Positions 32,499 to 41,575 of a stretch of 64,000 bases of DNA are shown here, piece after piece. Source of the DNA: Thermoleophilia bacterium (GTDB lineage: Bacteria; Actinomycetota; Thermoleophilia; RBG-16-64-13); contig JAOSKU010000001.1 of assembly GCA_027493445.1 (NCBI GenBank), positions 3,368,822-3,432,821 of the forward strand, given 5' to 3'. A program made the position numbers and the translations under genes. The notes below the pieces were generated by a model, which did not search any database, was not told the DNA's origin, and saw only the letters and a program-made list of their open reading frames with translations. Position 1 is the stretch's first letter. Every line of letters begins with the position of its first letter.

Positions 32499-33585
32499 TG
32501 CTCCTCTGAAGGCCCCGGTCAACGTGACCTGGGAGATCACCGAGCGGTGCAACCTGAGCTGCCGCCATTGCCTGTCGGCCGATCTTCGCCGGCGGGAGGG
32601 GGGCGAGCTCGACCCTCGCGCATGCGAGGCCCTCATCGACGAGCTGGCCGCCATGCAGGTCTTCCAGATCAACTTCGGAGGAGGGGAGCCCTTCCTGCGG
32701 GCTGACTTCCTCGACATCCTGCGCTACGCGCAGGCCAAAGGCATCGTCACCTGCGTCAGTACCAACGGGACGCTCCTCACCGAGGCCCTCGTCGACGAGC
32801 TGGCCGCCATGGACCTTCTCTTCCTGCAGGTCAGCCTGGACGGGGCCCGGTCGGAGACCAACGACGCCATCCGCGGGCCGGGTACCTTTGAGCGCATCCT
32901 GGCGGGAGTCGAGCTGCTGCGGCGGCGCTCCTTCCCCGATCTCAGCCTGAACATGGTGGTGACCCACGTCAACTTCGAGGAGATCGCCGAGTTCCGTCGG
33001 CTGGCCTCGAGCTTGGGCGCCCGCACCCGCCTCTCCCGTTTCCGGCCCTCCGGCGACGGCGCCCGGGTGTGGGACGACTACCGCCTGAGCCGCGAGCAGC
33101 TGGCCTGGCTGGCCCGTTTCCTGGAGGAGCACGGCGATGTCCTGACCGGCGATTCTTTCTTTGCGCTCACCAACGGCGGCGCCGGGGATCGCGGCCTGCG
33201 CATGTGCGGGGCGGCCCGCATGACCTGCGCCGTGGGCCCGGACGGCAGCGTGTTCCCCTGCGCCTTCCTGTGCGAGCCGGCCTTCCTCGCGGGCAACGTG
33301 GTGCGGGAGCCACTGGGCTCCATCTTTGAGCACGCCCCCATCTTCCGCCGGCTGCGGGACCTGGAGGTCGAGCCCTGCCAGGCCTGCGACCGCTTCTCGC
33401 TCTGCAATGGAGGCTGCCCGGCGGTGGCCTGGTTCGTGACCGAGTCCCTGGGGCTGCCCGATCCCGAGTGCCTGCGGGTGGCGGCGCCGGCGACGACCGC
33501 GCTGGCGGCCGCACGCAGGGCGGCCGCCGCCCTGGGGGGCTCCGCGCCGGCGGCAACCTCGAGGCCCCACGCGGAGGTGGCCTGA
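32479..33585 (+). CDS. mftC: Mycofactocin radical SAM maturase MftC
   Basis: A 368-aa radical SAM/SPASM enzyme. The SAM cluster motif is CNLSCRHC in WEITERCNLSCRHCLSADL; INFGGGEPFLR follows (the GGEP motif), then STNGTLL. The C-terminal SPASM region holds CGAARMTCAVGPDGSVFPCAFLCEP and CQACDRFSLCNGGCPA, enough Cys for auxiliary clusters. In characterised systems MftC performs oxidative decarboxylation and Val-Tyr cross-linking of MftA. The start is the TTG at 32479, inside mftB, giving the expected length. The stop overlaps the next ATG (TGATG). Confidence 0.94.
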   Translation: MPQNLSSAPLKAPVNVTWEITERCNLSCRHCLSADLRRREGGELDPRACEALIDELAAMQVFQINFGGGEPFLRADFLDILRYAQAKGIVTCVSTNGTLLTEALVDELAAMDLLFLQVSLDGARSETNDAIRGPGTFERILAGVELLRRRSFPDLSLNMVVTHVNFEEIAEFRRLASSLGARTRLSRFRPSGDGARVWDDYRLSREQLAWLARFLEEHGDVLTGDSFFALTNGGAGDRGLRMCGAARMTCAVGPDGSVFPCAFLCEPAFLAGNVVREPLGSIFEHAPIFRRLRDLEVEPCQACDRFSLCNGGCPAVAWFVTESLGLPDPECLRVAAPATTALAAARRAAAALGGSAPAATSRPHAEVA

Positions 33586-35533
33586 TGCAGTTCCCCCTGC
33601 TCTTCTCCCCGCTGCGCATCGGACGGGTCGAGGTGGCCAACCGTATCTCCTTCTCGGCCCACCTCACGAACCTGGCCGAGCACGGTCTGCCCAACGAGCG
33701 GCTCACGCAGTATCTGGCCGCCCGGGCCCGCGGTGGCACCGGTCTCATCATCACCGAGGAGCAGTCGGTCCACCCCACCGACCAGGCCTATGAGCACCTG
33801 ATCGAGGCCTTCCGGCCGGAGGTGATCCCTCTCTACAGACGCCTGACCCGGGCGGTGCATGAGCACGACACCCGCATCTTCGCCCAGCTCAACCACAACG
33901 GGCAGCAGTGCAGCGGGGCGCTCTCGCGCCTGCCGGTGTGGGCTCCCTCGCCGGTGCCCGACGTGCTCTACCGCGAGGTCCCCAAGGCCATGGAGATCGA
34001 GGACATCGAGGAAGTCCAGGAGCACTTCTGCCGCTCGGCGGTGCACGCCCGGGAAGGGGGCTTCGACGGGGTGGAGCTCCAGTTCGGGCACAGCTCGCTC
34101 GCCCGCCAGTTCATGTCTCCCCTGACCAACTTCCGCCAGGATGAGTACGGCGGCGACGCCGAGAAGCGGCTGCGCTTCCCCCTGGAGCTCGTGGCCGCAG
34201 TGCGGGCCGCCCTGGGTGACGACTTCACGCTGGGAGTGAGGCTCTGCGCCGATGAGCTCATCCCCGGCGGTCTCACCCTCGACGACGCCAAGGTCATCGC
34301 CGCCCGCCTGGAGGCCACCGGGCAGATCGACTTCATCAACCTCACCCTCTCCACCTTCTACAACCTGTACCTGGTGGGAGGCAGCATGCACCTGCCCCTG
34401 GGCTACACGGTGCCGCTGGCCGCTGGGGTCAGGGAGGCCGTCAGCCTGCCTGTCTTCGCCACCGGGCGCATCAACGACCCGGCTCTGGCCGAACGGGTGC
34501 TCTCCGACGGGCAGGCGGACATGATCGGTGTGGTGCGGGGGCAGATCGCCGATCCCGACTTCGCCCTGAAGGCCCGGGAGGGTCGCACCGAGGAGATCCG
34601 CGCCTGTATCGCCTGCAACCAGAACTGCTACGGGCGCGTGGGGCTGAACCGCTCCATCGGCTGCGTGCAGAACCCGGCCGCCGGCAGCGAGGCCACCGAG
34701 GGCGAACGTCATCTGAAGCCCACGAGGAACCGCAAGCGGGTGCTGGTGGTGGGGGGCGGGCCGGCGGGTATGTGGGCCGCCAAGATCGCCGCTCTGCGCG
34801 GCCACGAGGTCACCCTCCACGAGAAGGCCGAGCAGCTGGGCGGCCAGGTGCTCATCGCCGCCAAGGGCGCCGGGCGTGACGAGTTCGGGGTCATCGTGCG
34901 CAACGAGCGCAGCCAGCTGGACCGCCTGGGCGTGCCCGTGGTGCTGGGCAGCGAGGTGACGCCGGAGCTGGTGGCCACGCTCCGGCCCGATGCCGTCATC
35001 GTCGCCACCGGGTCGCGTCCCAAAGCCTGCCCGGTGGCCGGCGCCGACGGCCCCAGGTGGTGAATGTCTGGCAGGTTTTGAACGGCGAGGTGGAGCCGGG
35101 CGAACACGTGGCCCTCATCGATTACGACGGCCACCACCAGGCCACGGCCACGGCGGAGACGCTGGCCGACGGCGGCCTGCGCGTGCACGTGGTTACTTCG
35201 AGCCTGTTCGTGGGCTCCGACCTCGGGCCCTCGCAGGACCTCTACCTCTCCCGGCAGCGCCTCCTGCAGAGGGGCGTGACCTTCACCACTGACTTCGCCG
35301 TCATGGAGATCAAGGGCACCGAGATCCACGGCTTCAATGTGTACTCCAACGAGTGGGACGTCCTCGGCCCCTACGACACCGTGGTCACGGCCATGGGCAA
35401 TGACGCCCACGACAGTCTGTACTTTGCGCTCAAGGGAAAGGTGCCCGAGCTCTACCGGGTGGGCGACTGCGTGGCCCCGCGCAAGGTGGACATGGCCATC
35501 CTCGAGGGGTACGCGGCCGGAAAGCGGGTATGA
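33585..35533 (+). CDS. Mycofactocin-system FadH/OYE-family oxidoreductase, frameshifted
   Basis: An old yellow enzyme/2,4-dienoyl-CoA reductase-like protein of about 649 aa. TIM-barrel FMN domain (about 1-370) with GTGLIITEEQ, HDTRIFAQLNHNGQQ, DGVELQFGHSSLARQF; 4Fe-4S motif CIACNQNCYGRVGLNRSIGC; then a nucleotide-binding domain starting VLVVGGGPAGMWAAKIA. Such proteins are frequent neighbours of mftC and are annotated as mycofactocin system OYE oxidoreductases. The frame breaks at the C4 run 35051-35054; adding one C joins ADGPQ to VVNVWQVLNGEVEPGEHVALIDYDG and continues to the stop at 35531-35533. Its stop overlaps the ATG of the ETF alpha gene. Confidence 0.88.
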
Positions 35534-36459
35534 GCGGGGGCGCCGCAGTCCTGGTGGTGCTGGAACCGCCGGTCCCAGGCCGCGAGGAGGAGGCCGCGCG
35601 CCTCTGTGCCGCCGGAGCTTGGGTGGCCCGGGAGCTCGGCGGGCCGGTCGCGGCCGTGCGGCTGCCGGAGCAGGCCCGATCATCGGTGGAGGTCTGCGCC
35701 CGGGCTCTGGCCGGCCAGCTGGCGGCGGACGTCCGTGCCGTGCTCCTTGTCGACGGCGACCTTGAGCGCGAGCTGGCCCCCCGGCTGGCGCACGAGTTGG
35801 GCACGGCCGCTCTTCTGGGCTGCAGCGGCGTGACCGTGCGCGGAGAGGCGATCACCTATCACAAGCCGGTGTACGGCGGCTGGCTGGAGGAGCGCGTGTC
35901 CTTCTCCCCGGTTACGTGGAGGTGGCCACGCTGGCGGCCGCCGCCTTGGCGGCGGCCGCGCCCACGGGCGGGGAGTTCGAGCAGGTGCCGATCCGCGACC
36001 TCCAGGTGCCTGCGGCATCGGGGGAGCCCGCCATCCGGCTCCTCGAGCACCTCCCGCCCGACTTCCGCACCGTCGATCTGGTGCACGCCCGGCGCATCGT
36101 CTCCGCCGGGCTGGGCGGCGACGGCGACGAGCTCCTGGCCTCGGCGCAGAAGCTCGCGGAGTTGCTCCAGGGATCCATCGGCACCACCCGGCCCATGGTG
36201 GACGAAGGCCGCTTCCCCAAGGAGCGCATGGTGGGGCAGACCGGCCGCACGGTGGCGCCCGACCTCTACCTGGCTCTGGGGCTCTCGGGCTCGCCCCACC
36301 ACGTGGCCGGCATCCAGGGCGCGGGCACCATCATAGCGGTGAACCGCGACCCGCGGGCCCCCATCTTCCAGTTCGCCGACACCGGCTACGTGGCCGACTT
36401 GCGCGGGGGTGCTGCCGGCGCTCGTGCGCCTGATCGAGGAATGGCGCGATGGCGACTGA
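35530..36459 (+). CDS. Mycofactocin-associated electron transfer flavoprotein alpha subunit, two frameshifts
   Basis: ETF alpha-type protein, about 310 aa when restored. The C-terminal FAD domain is clear: GSIGTTRPMVDEGRFPKERMVGQTGRTVAPDLYLALGLSGS, HVAGIQGAGTIIAVNRDPRAPIFQFADTGYVADL, the pattern of ETF alpha FAD binding. Two breaks: a missing C in the C4 run at 35906-35909 (FSPG-YVEVATLAAAAL) and an extra G in the G5 run at 36405-36409; correction gives LRGVLPALVRLIEEWRDGD and the stop at 36457-36459. It overlaps the FixC gene by 11 bases. With the beta subunit at 38.1 kb it should carry electrons to the FixCX protein. Confidence 0.83.
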
Positions 36460-38017
36460 GTTCGACGCCGTGGTAGTGGGGGCCGGGCCGGCCGGCTCGA
36501 CGGCCGCGCTCACCCTGGCCCAGCGGGGCTTCCGCGCCCTGCTCCTCGAGCGGGGGAGTACCCGGGCGCCAAGAACATGTTCGGGGGACGCTGGCCTGGT
36601 GCCCCGCTCCCGAGGAGCTCCTGCCCGGCTTCTGGGAGCAGGCCCCTGGGAGCGGGAGGTGGTCGCGCGCACGCTGACGGTGAGCGGCCACGGATCGAGC
36701 ACTTCGATGGTCTTCCGCTCCGACGAGGGCGGCCGGCCCTTCCGGGGGCGGGTCACCCTGTTCCGTCCCCACTTCGACCGCTGGCTGGCCGACCAGGCGC
36801 AGGCGGCCGGTGCGACTCTGCTGACCGGCTGCGTGGTCGAGGGGCTGCTGCTGCGCGACGGTCGGGTGCGGGGCGTGCGCGTGGGCCGGCCCGACGGGGT
36901 GGTGGAGGCTCCTCTGGTGGTGGCTTGTGACGGCGCCCTCTCCTTCCTCGGCCGGGAGGCCGGTCTGCATCGGGGGGTGCGGGCGGAGCAGATGGCGGTG
37001 GGGGTGCGGGCCCTCTACTCCCTGGAGGAGGAGGCCATCAACGAGCGCTTCGGCCTCACCGGCCGAGAGGGAGCCACCCACGAGTTCCTGGGCGTCACGG
37101 CCGGGGTGCGCGGCGGGGGCTTCGTCTACACGCAGGCCGAGAGTCTTTCGGTGGGTCTGGTGCTGCACCTCGACTCGGTGAAGGAGCGGCGGACGGCCCC
37201 CTACGAGCTGCTCGAGCGGTTCTGCCGCTCGGCTCCGGTGGCCCCCCTGCTGCGGGGCGCCCGGCTGGTGGAGTACTCGGCCCACCTCTTGCCTGAAGCC
37301 GGTCTGCGCATGGTGCCTCGCCTCTCTACCGCCGGGCTGCTGGTGGCCGGGGACGCGGCCGGCCTCTGCTACACGAACGGGCTGACCCAGGAGGGCATGA
37401 ACCTGGCCCTGACCTCGGGTTGGCTGGCCGGCGCCGCCGGGGCCGCCGCTCTTCAGGCCGGCGATCTGGGAGCGGCTCGCTTGAAAGCCTACAACGAAAG
37501 CCTGCGGGCGAGCTTCGTGCTCGAGGACATGAGGACCTACGACCGGGCGGTGGGGCTGCTGCACCGCGATCGCCTGTTCACCGCCTACCCTCAGGTCGTG
37601 GGAGCCGTCATGGAGAGGCTCTACGCGTCGGACGGGCGACCCAAGCGGAGACTCGGGAGCATCCTGCGGGAGGCTCTCCGCGGGCGGCTGCCGGTGCGCG
37701 ACCTGGCGGCCGACGTGATCCGGAGTGGGGAGGTCGTATCTGTGATCGTCGACGAGATCTTCGATCTGGTGAGCTACCGCATCCACCCCGAAGCCCACAT
37801 CAAGGTCGACCACGAGCGCTGCCCCGCCTGCGACCACCGGGCCTGCACCTACGCCTGCCCTGCTCGCTGCTACGAGTGGAACGAGGGGCGGGCGCGGGTG
37901 GACTTCGCCTACGAATCGTGTCTCGAATGCGGCACCTGCCTGCTGGTGTGCGACCGGGGCGCCCTCGACTGGAACTACCCGGCCGGGGGCTTTGGCGTGC
38001 GCTTCCGGGTGACGTGA
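36449..38017 (+). CDS. ETF:quinone oxidoreductase-like FixC-FixX fusion (three compensating indels)
   Basis: About 523 aa. N-terminal FAD motif VVGAGPAGSTAALTLAQRG; FixC-like body with MFGG-type motif and GLLVAGDAAGLCYTNGLTQEGMNLAL; the C-terminal 95 residues are a FixX-like ferredoxin, HIKVDHERCPACDHRACTYACPARCYEWNEG ... CLECGTCLLVCDRGALDW. The function is electron transfer from ETF to quinone at the membrane. Residues about 37-67 are scrambled as read, because single bases are missing at 36552-36556, 36583-36587 and 36643-36646. Correcting all three yields EYPGAKNMFGGTLAWCPAPEELLPGFWEQAPWE, a normal FixC sequence, so the three errors cancel. Confidence 0.88.
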   Translation: MATEFDAVVVGAGPAGSTAALTLAQRGFRALLLERGSTRAPRTCSGDAGLVPRSRGAPARLLGAGPWEREVVARTLTVSGHGSSTSMVFRSDEGGRPFRGRVTLFRPHFDRWLADQAQAAGATLLTGCVVEGLLLRDGRVRGVRVGRPDGVVEAPLVVACDGALSFLGREAGLHRGVRAEQMAVGVRALYSLEEEAINERFGLTGREGATHEFLGVTAGVRGGGFVYTQAESLSVGLVLHLDSVKERRTAPYELLERFCRSAPVAPLLRGARLVEYSAHLLPEAGLRMVPRLSTAGLLVAGDAAGLCYTNGLTQEGMNLALTSGWLAGAAGAAALQAGDLGAARLKAYNESLRASFVLEDMRTYDRAVGLLHRDRLFTAYPQVVGAVMERLYASDGRPKRRLGSILREALRGRLPVRDLAADVIRSGEVVSVIVDEIFDLVSYRIHPEAHIKVDHERCPACDHRACTYACPARCYEWNEGRARVDFAYESCLECGTCLLVCDRGALDWNYPAGGFGVRFRVT

Positions 38018-38096
38018 CAGGGGTGGGGGTCGAGATGGGCCATTGCGGCAAGGAGCGCGGTGCGCGCGAGGTGCGACGCCGGACGAGGAGCGCGGC

Positions 38097-39032
38097 GTGA
38101 GCAACGGACTGAGGATGGTCGTCCTTCTGGAGCTCTCGGACGACGTGCGCGTTCCACCCCAGCGCCATCCGCGGAGTGGACGGGTGCGGGCAAGCTGGCA
38201 GGTCCGCCAGGTCGACCCCGCCGCCGCCCGGGCGCTCGATGTGGCCCTCGCCTCCCGGGCCGGGGCCCGGGAGGCGCTCGCGCTGCATCTGGGCCCGGAG
38301 GAGCACGAGTCTTGCCTGCGCGACGCACTGGCCCGGGGCTGCAATCAGGCGCTGCGCGTCTGGGACGAGGAGTGCGCCGCGGCCCGCACCCAGGGCAAGG
38401 CCATGATCCTGGCGGCGGCGGCCCGGGTGAGCGGCTTCGACCTCCTGCTGGCCGGCACGGCCAGCGCCGCTGGCGCCGGCGGCCAAGTGGGCGTGCTGGC
38501 CGCCGCCCACTTGGGGGTGCCCTGTGTCACCCAGGCCATCGACCTCGAGGTGCTTCCCGCCGGAGTCGTCCGGGTGACCCGCGCCCTGGCCGGGGGCTTC
38601 CGGGAAGTGGTGGAGGTCGATCTCCCGGCGGTGGTCACGGTGGCGGCCGCCGAGACGCAGGCCCGCCTCGCGTCGCTGCCGGCGCTCCTGGAGGCTCAGC
38701 GCCAGGATATCCCGGTGTGGAGCCTGGCCGAGCTCGGCGTTCCGCGGGAGCACGTCCGGCAAGCCGACCGGCCTCTCCGCCCCCGGCCGCCGGCGGCGCC
38801 GCGTCCGGCTGTGCACTCGGCGCCGGTCCCCGACTCGGCGCTGCCGGCCTTCGAGCGCATCCTGGGGCTGGTGCAGGGCTCGGTGACACGCCGAGCGGGG
38901 CGGGTCGTGCGCGGCGAACCCGATGACCTGGCGGAGCAGATCTTCGAGGCCCTGCGCGACGAGGGCTGGCTCGACGACCTTCGCGGGGAGGGCGCCGGGA
39001 CCGAGGGCCCCGGGGGCGGGAGCCCCGAATGA
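38097..39032 (+). CDS. Mycofactocin-associated electron transfer flavoprotein beta subunit
   Basis: About 311 aa. The pattern RQVDPAAARALDVALA, LARGCNQALRVWDEECAAARTQGKAMILAAAA, GFDLLLAGTASAAGAGGQVGVLAAAHLGVPCVTQAIDLEV and LPAVVTV is that of ETF beta with its AMP/FAD-contact loop. The C-terminal about 80 residues are Pro/Arg-rich and longer than in standard ETF beta. GTG 38097 has GAGGAG upstream; a longer frame from 38043 lacks family similarity. It follows FixCX by 79 bp and overlaps the mftF start by 4 bases. Confidence 0.82.
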   Translation: MSNGLRMVVLLELSDDVRVPPQRHPRSGRVRASWQVRQVDPAAARALDVALASRAGAREALALHLGPEEHESCLRDALARGCNQALRVWDEECAAARTQGKAMILAAAARVSGFDLLLAGTASAAGAGGQVGVLAAAHLGVPCVTQAIDLEVLPAGVVRVTRALAGGFREVVEVDLPAVVTVAAAETQARLASLPALLEAQRQDIPVWSLAELGVPREHVRQADRPLRPRPPAAPRPAVHSAPVPDSALPAFERILGLVQGSVTRRAGRVVRGEPDDLAEQIFEALRDEGWLDDLRGEGAGTEGPGGGSPE

Positions 39033-40626
39033 TTCCCCTCGCCTACCGGCTGCGCAAGGGCGTGCGGGTGGAGCAGGCAGGCGGGGCCTGGCGGGCGGTC
39101 TGCGACCTCCCGCTGGGTGTCGTGAAGGTGAACGCGGCGGCCGCCCGGCTGCTGGAGCTCACCCGGGACGGATCCTCCGTCTCCGAGCTGGCGGCCGCCT
39201 CCGGCTCCGATGAGGAGCGTGTGCTCGGGCTTTGCGAGTATTTCCGCCATCGGGGCATGCTTGACGTGTCGCCTGCGGGTGTCGCCCCGCTGGGTATCAT
39301 CCCGTGTCCGGGTGACGTGCGGCCCGACGTCTCGTCGGGTGCGGGCGATCCGGCGCCTGCGCCTTCGGTCTCTGTCATCGTGCCGGCCAAGGACCGGGCG
39401 GCCGAGCTGGATGCCTGCCTGGCCGCTCTCTTCGCCCTCGACTATCCGGCCGACCGCCTGGAGGTCATCGTGGTCGACGACGGCTCCGAGGACGGGACCG
39501 CGGGCGTGGCCGCCCGGTACCCGTGTCTCTGCCTGGCCAACGACCGCAATCGTGGCCAGTCGTACTCGCGCAACGCCGGAGCCCGGCGGGCGACCGGTGA
39601 GATCCTGGCCTTCATCGACTCCGACTGCGTGGCCGACCCGGGCTGGCTGCGGGAGCTGGTCCCCTTCTTCGCCTGGCCGCGGGTGGCCGCGATCGGCGGC
39701 TATGTGGCCGGCCACCATGACCAGACTCGACTCGATCGCTACGAGCAGGCAGCCTCGTCGCTCAACATGGGCGAGCGGCTGATCCTGGCAGGCGACGACC
39801 CGAGCTCGTTCTACGTGCCTACCTGCAACCTGCTCGTGCGGCGGGAGGCGTACCTGGCCGCCGGCGGCCTGCGGGAGGACCTACGGGTGGGGGAGGACGT
39901 CGACCTGTGCTGGCGGCTGCGGCGGACGGGTTCCTACCTGGTGTACTCGCCCTCCGGGCGAGTGCTGCACCGGCACCGCAGCCGCCTGCCCCAGATGCTG
40001 CGCCGGCGCGCCCAGTACGGCACCTCGGAGGCCGTCCTGCAGGCCCTCCATCCCGAGAAACGCAAGACGTTCGCCGTGCGCGCGCCGCCTCTGCTGACCT
40101 TCGGGTTGCTCGGGGCGGCGCTCGCCGCCGCGGAGCCCCGCCTGCTGCCCTTCTGCCTGCTCCCGCCCGTGGTCGGGGGCTGCGCAGCCGGCTACGGCTG
40201 GCGCGGGCGGACGCCGGCGTCCGCCCGCGCCGCGTCTGGCTGGCGGTCGCCCGCGGGCACCTGTCGTTCGTCTACGCCGCCTTCTTCCATCTCGTCCGCT
40301 ACTACCTGCTGGTGCTCGTAGCGGCGGGCTTCCTGGCACCGGGGTTCTGGCTGCTGGCGGCCGCCGCCGTGGTCTATGTCGCAATGGTGGAGTACTCGGT
40401 GCAGCGGCCGCGGCTGGGCTTTGTGACCTTCCTGCTCTTCTCGGTGGCCGAGCATGCCGCCTACCAGGTCGGAGTGGCGCTTGGCTGCTTGCGGCTGGGG
40501 AGCTTCCGCTCCTACGGGCTGAAATTGCGGTGGGTGGGCGGTCGCGACCGCCCACCCACCGGGCGGTCGGCTGCCCGTGCTCCGCAGGGATTCACCCGTC
40601 CGTCCCACGCGGCCCGGCGAGCGTAG
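39029..40626 (+). CDS. mftF: Mycofactocin glycosyltransferase MftF, frameshifted
   Basis: Membrane-associated family-2 glycosyltransferase that adds glucose units to mycofactocin. Residues 1-95 are a PqqD-like domain (YRLRKGVRVEQAGGAWRAVCDLPLGVVKVNAAAARLLEL). The GT-A domain follows: SVSVIVPAKDRAAELDACLAAL, VVDDGSEDGT, FIDSDCVADPGW and VGEDVDLCWRLRRTG (catalytic ED-type motif). C-terminal hydrophobic segments. The frame breaks near 40204-40210; adding one G gives RGADAGVRPRRVWLAVARGHLSFVYAAFF and the expected membrane region. The final tail contains a perfect DNA palindrome (40529-40560), so the native stop may be slightly earlier. Last gene of the locus. Confidence 0.86.
40529..40560. terminator. 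Perfect 32-bp palindrome at the end of mftF
   Basis: Sixteen-base arms with no loop (GGTGGGTGGGCGGTCG and its complement). It is inside the open frame, about 66 bases before its stop, and between the converging mftF and gntR genes. It could act as a bidirectional terminator or a protein-binding palindrome. Confidence 0.55.
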
Positions 40627-40664
40627 GAGTCGCGGCGACGGGTCCGGCGGCCAGGCACCAGCGC

Positions 40665-41375
40665 TCAGCCGTCTTGCTTGGCGCGCTCCATGCGGCTCTC
40701 GAGGCTCTGCAGGTGCCGCCCCATCTCCTGAGCCGCCCCCGCCGGGTCGCGGGCGGCGATCCGCCGGTAGATGGCTTCGTGGTCGGCCAGGATCTCCTCC
40801 ACGGCCCCATCCTGCACGAGGAGCTCGTTCGTCTCCTTCTTGAGCGAGGTGCGCACCGAGCTAATGACCGACAAGAACACCTCGTTCTTGGCCGCCTCGG
40901 CGATGTGGAGGTGGAAGCCCACGTCCTCGTCGATGAAGCGGGCGGGGACTCCGACGACCGCGCGCATGCGCTGCATGTCCTCTTCCAGGGCGGCGATCTC
41001 CTCCTCGTCGGCCCTGGCGGAGGCCAGCTCGGCCGTTCTCACCTCGATCAGCTTTCGGGCCTCCATCAGCTGCTCCCAGCCGGTGGTGGCCGTTCCGATG
41101 GGGGTGGTGGCGGCGAAGGCGTCGGCCGGGTCGGGCGGCTTGACGAAGGTGCCCCCGTTGTAGCCTCGCTTGACGTAGAGCAGGCCGGTGAGCTCCAGGA
41201 CCTTCAGCGCCTCGCGGATGGCCGAGCGCCCGACGTTGAACTGCTTGGCCAGCTCGGTCTCGTTGGGCAGTTTCTGCCCGGGCGTGAGGTTGCCGAGGAG
41301 GATCTCCCGCTGGATGCTGCCGGCCACCTTCTCGAAGAAGCGCTCGTTCTTGAGGGCTTTGAACATCTTTGCCAT
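40665..41375 (-). CDS. GntR-family regulator, FadR/FCD subgroup
   Basis: A 236-aa transcription factor. The N-terminal winged helix (about 15-85) has LLGNLTPGQKLPNETELAKQFNVGRSAIREALKVLELTGLLYVKRG, the classic GntR pattern. The C-terminal FCD domain (about 100-225) has the acidic/His metal-ligand pattern DVGFHLHIAEAAKNEVF and ADHEAIYRRI. FCD regulators usually bind small organic acids and act as repressors, often of neighbouring catabolic genes and of themselves, on operators with a GTC-N-GAC core. It is divergent from the VOC gene with such an operator (41488-41505) in between, the strongest candidate regulator of the 41.5-60 kb cluster. Confidence 0.92.
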   Translation of the reverse strand: MAKMFKALKNERFFEKVAGSIQREILLGNLTPGQKLPNETELAKQFNVGRSAIREALKVLELTGLLYVKRGYNGGTFVKPPDPADAFAATTPIGTATTGWEQLMEARKLIEVRTAELASARADEEEIAALEEDMQRMRAVVGVPARFIDEDVGFHLHIAEAAKNEVFLSVISSVRTSLKKETNELLVQDGAVEEILADHEAIYRRIAARDPAGAAQEMGRHLQSLESRMERAKQDG

Positions 41376-41455
41376 TCGCGTCTCACCTGCGCTCTCCGCG
41401 CCGTCGCGGTGGTCGTGACGACCATCTGGAGCGCCCCCGGTCGGGGGGCGGCCAG

Positions 41456-41485
41456 TTGACAGTGGCCGTTGCAGCCACCTATGAT
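41456..41485 (+). promoter_or_regulatory. Sigma-70 promoter of the VOC gene
   Basis: TTGACA (41456-41461), an 18-base spacer and TATGAT (41480-41485), a near-consensus promoter. The 18-bp operator begins 3 bases after the -10 box and so covers the transcription start. Confidence 0.75.
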
Positions 41486-41487
41486 CG

Positions 41488-41505
41488 TATCGTCAGACGT
41501 TAGAC
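41488..41505 (+). promoter_or_regulatory. Operator, exact copy 1 of TATCGTCAGACGTTAGAC
   Basis: It contains the palindrome CGTCAGACG (centre A), similar to the GTC-N-GAC cores bound by FadR-type GntR proteins. It overlaps the start point of the VOC promoter and lies 113 bases before the divergent gntR start. Repression of both is the natural reading. Confidence 0.7.
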
Positions 41506-41575
41506 TCCGTCAACGTTACGGAGTCCTCGGAGTCGACCTCGGCATCTCGACGTCGGCATCGCTACCAGGGGGATC

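Noticed and set aside
33078..34820. A 580-residue minus-strand open frame
   Set aside because: Antisense to mftC and the OYE gene, which have strong family motifs; composition typical of the complementary strand of GC-rich coding DNA.
36386..38344. A 652-residue minus-strand open frame
   Set aside because: Antisense to the FixCX gene; Arg/Pro/Gly-rich with no motif.
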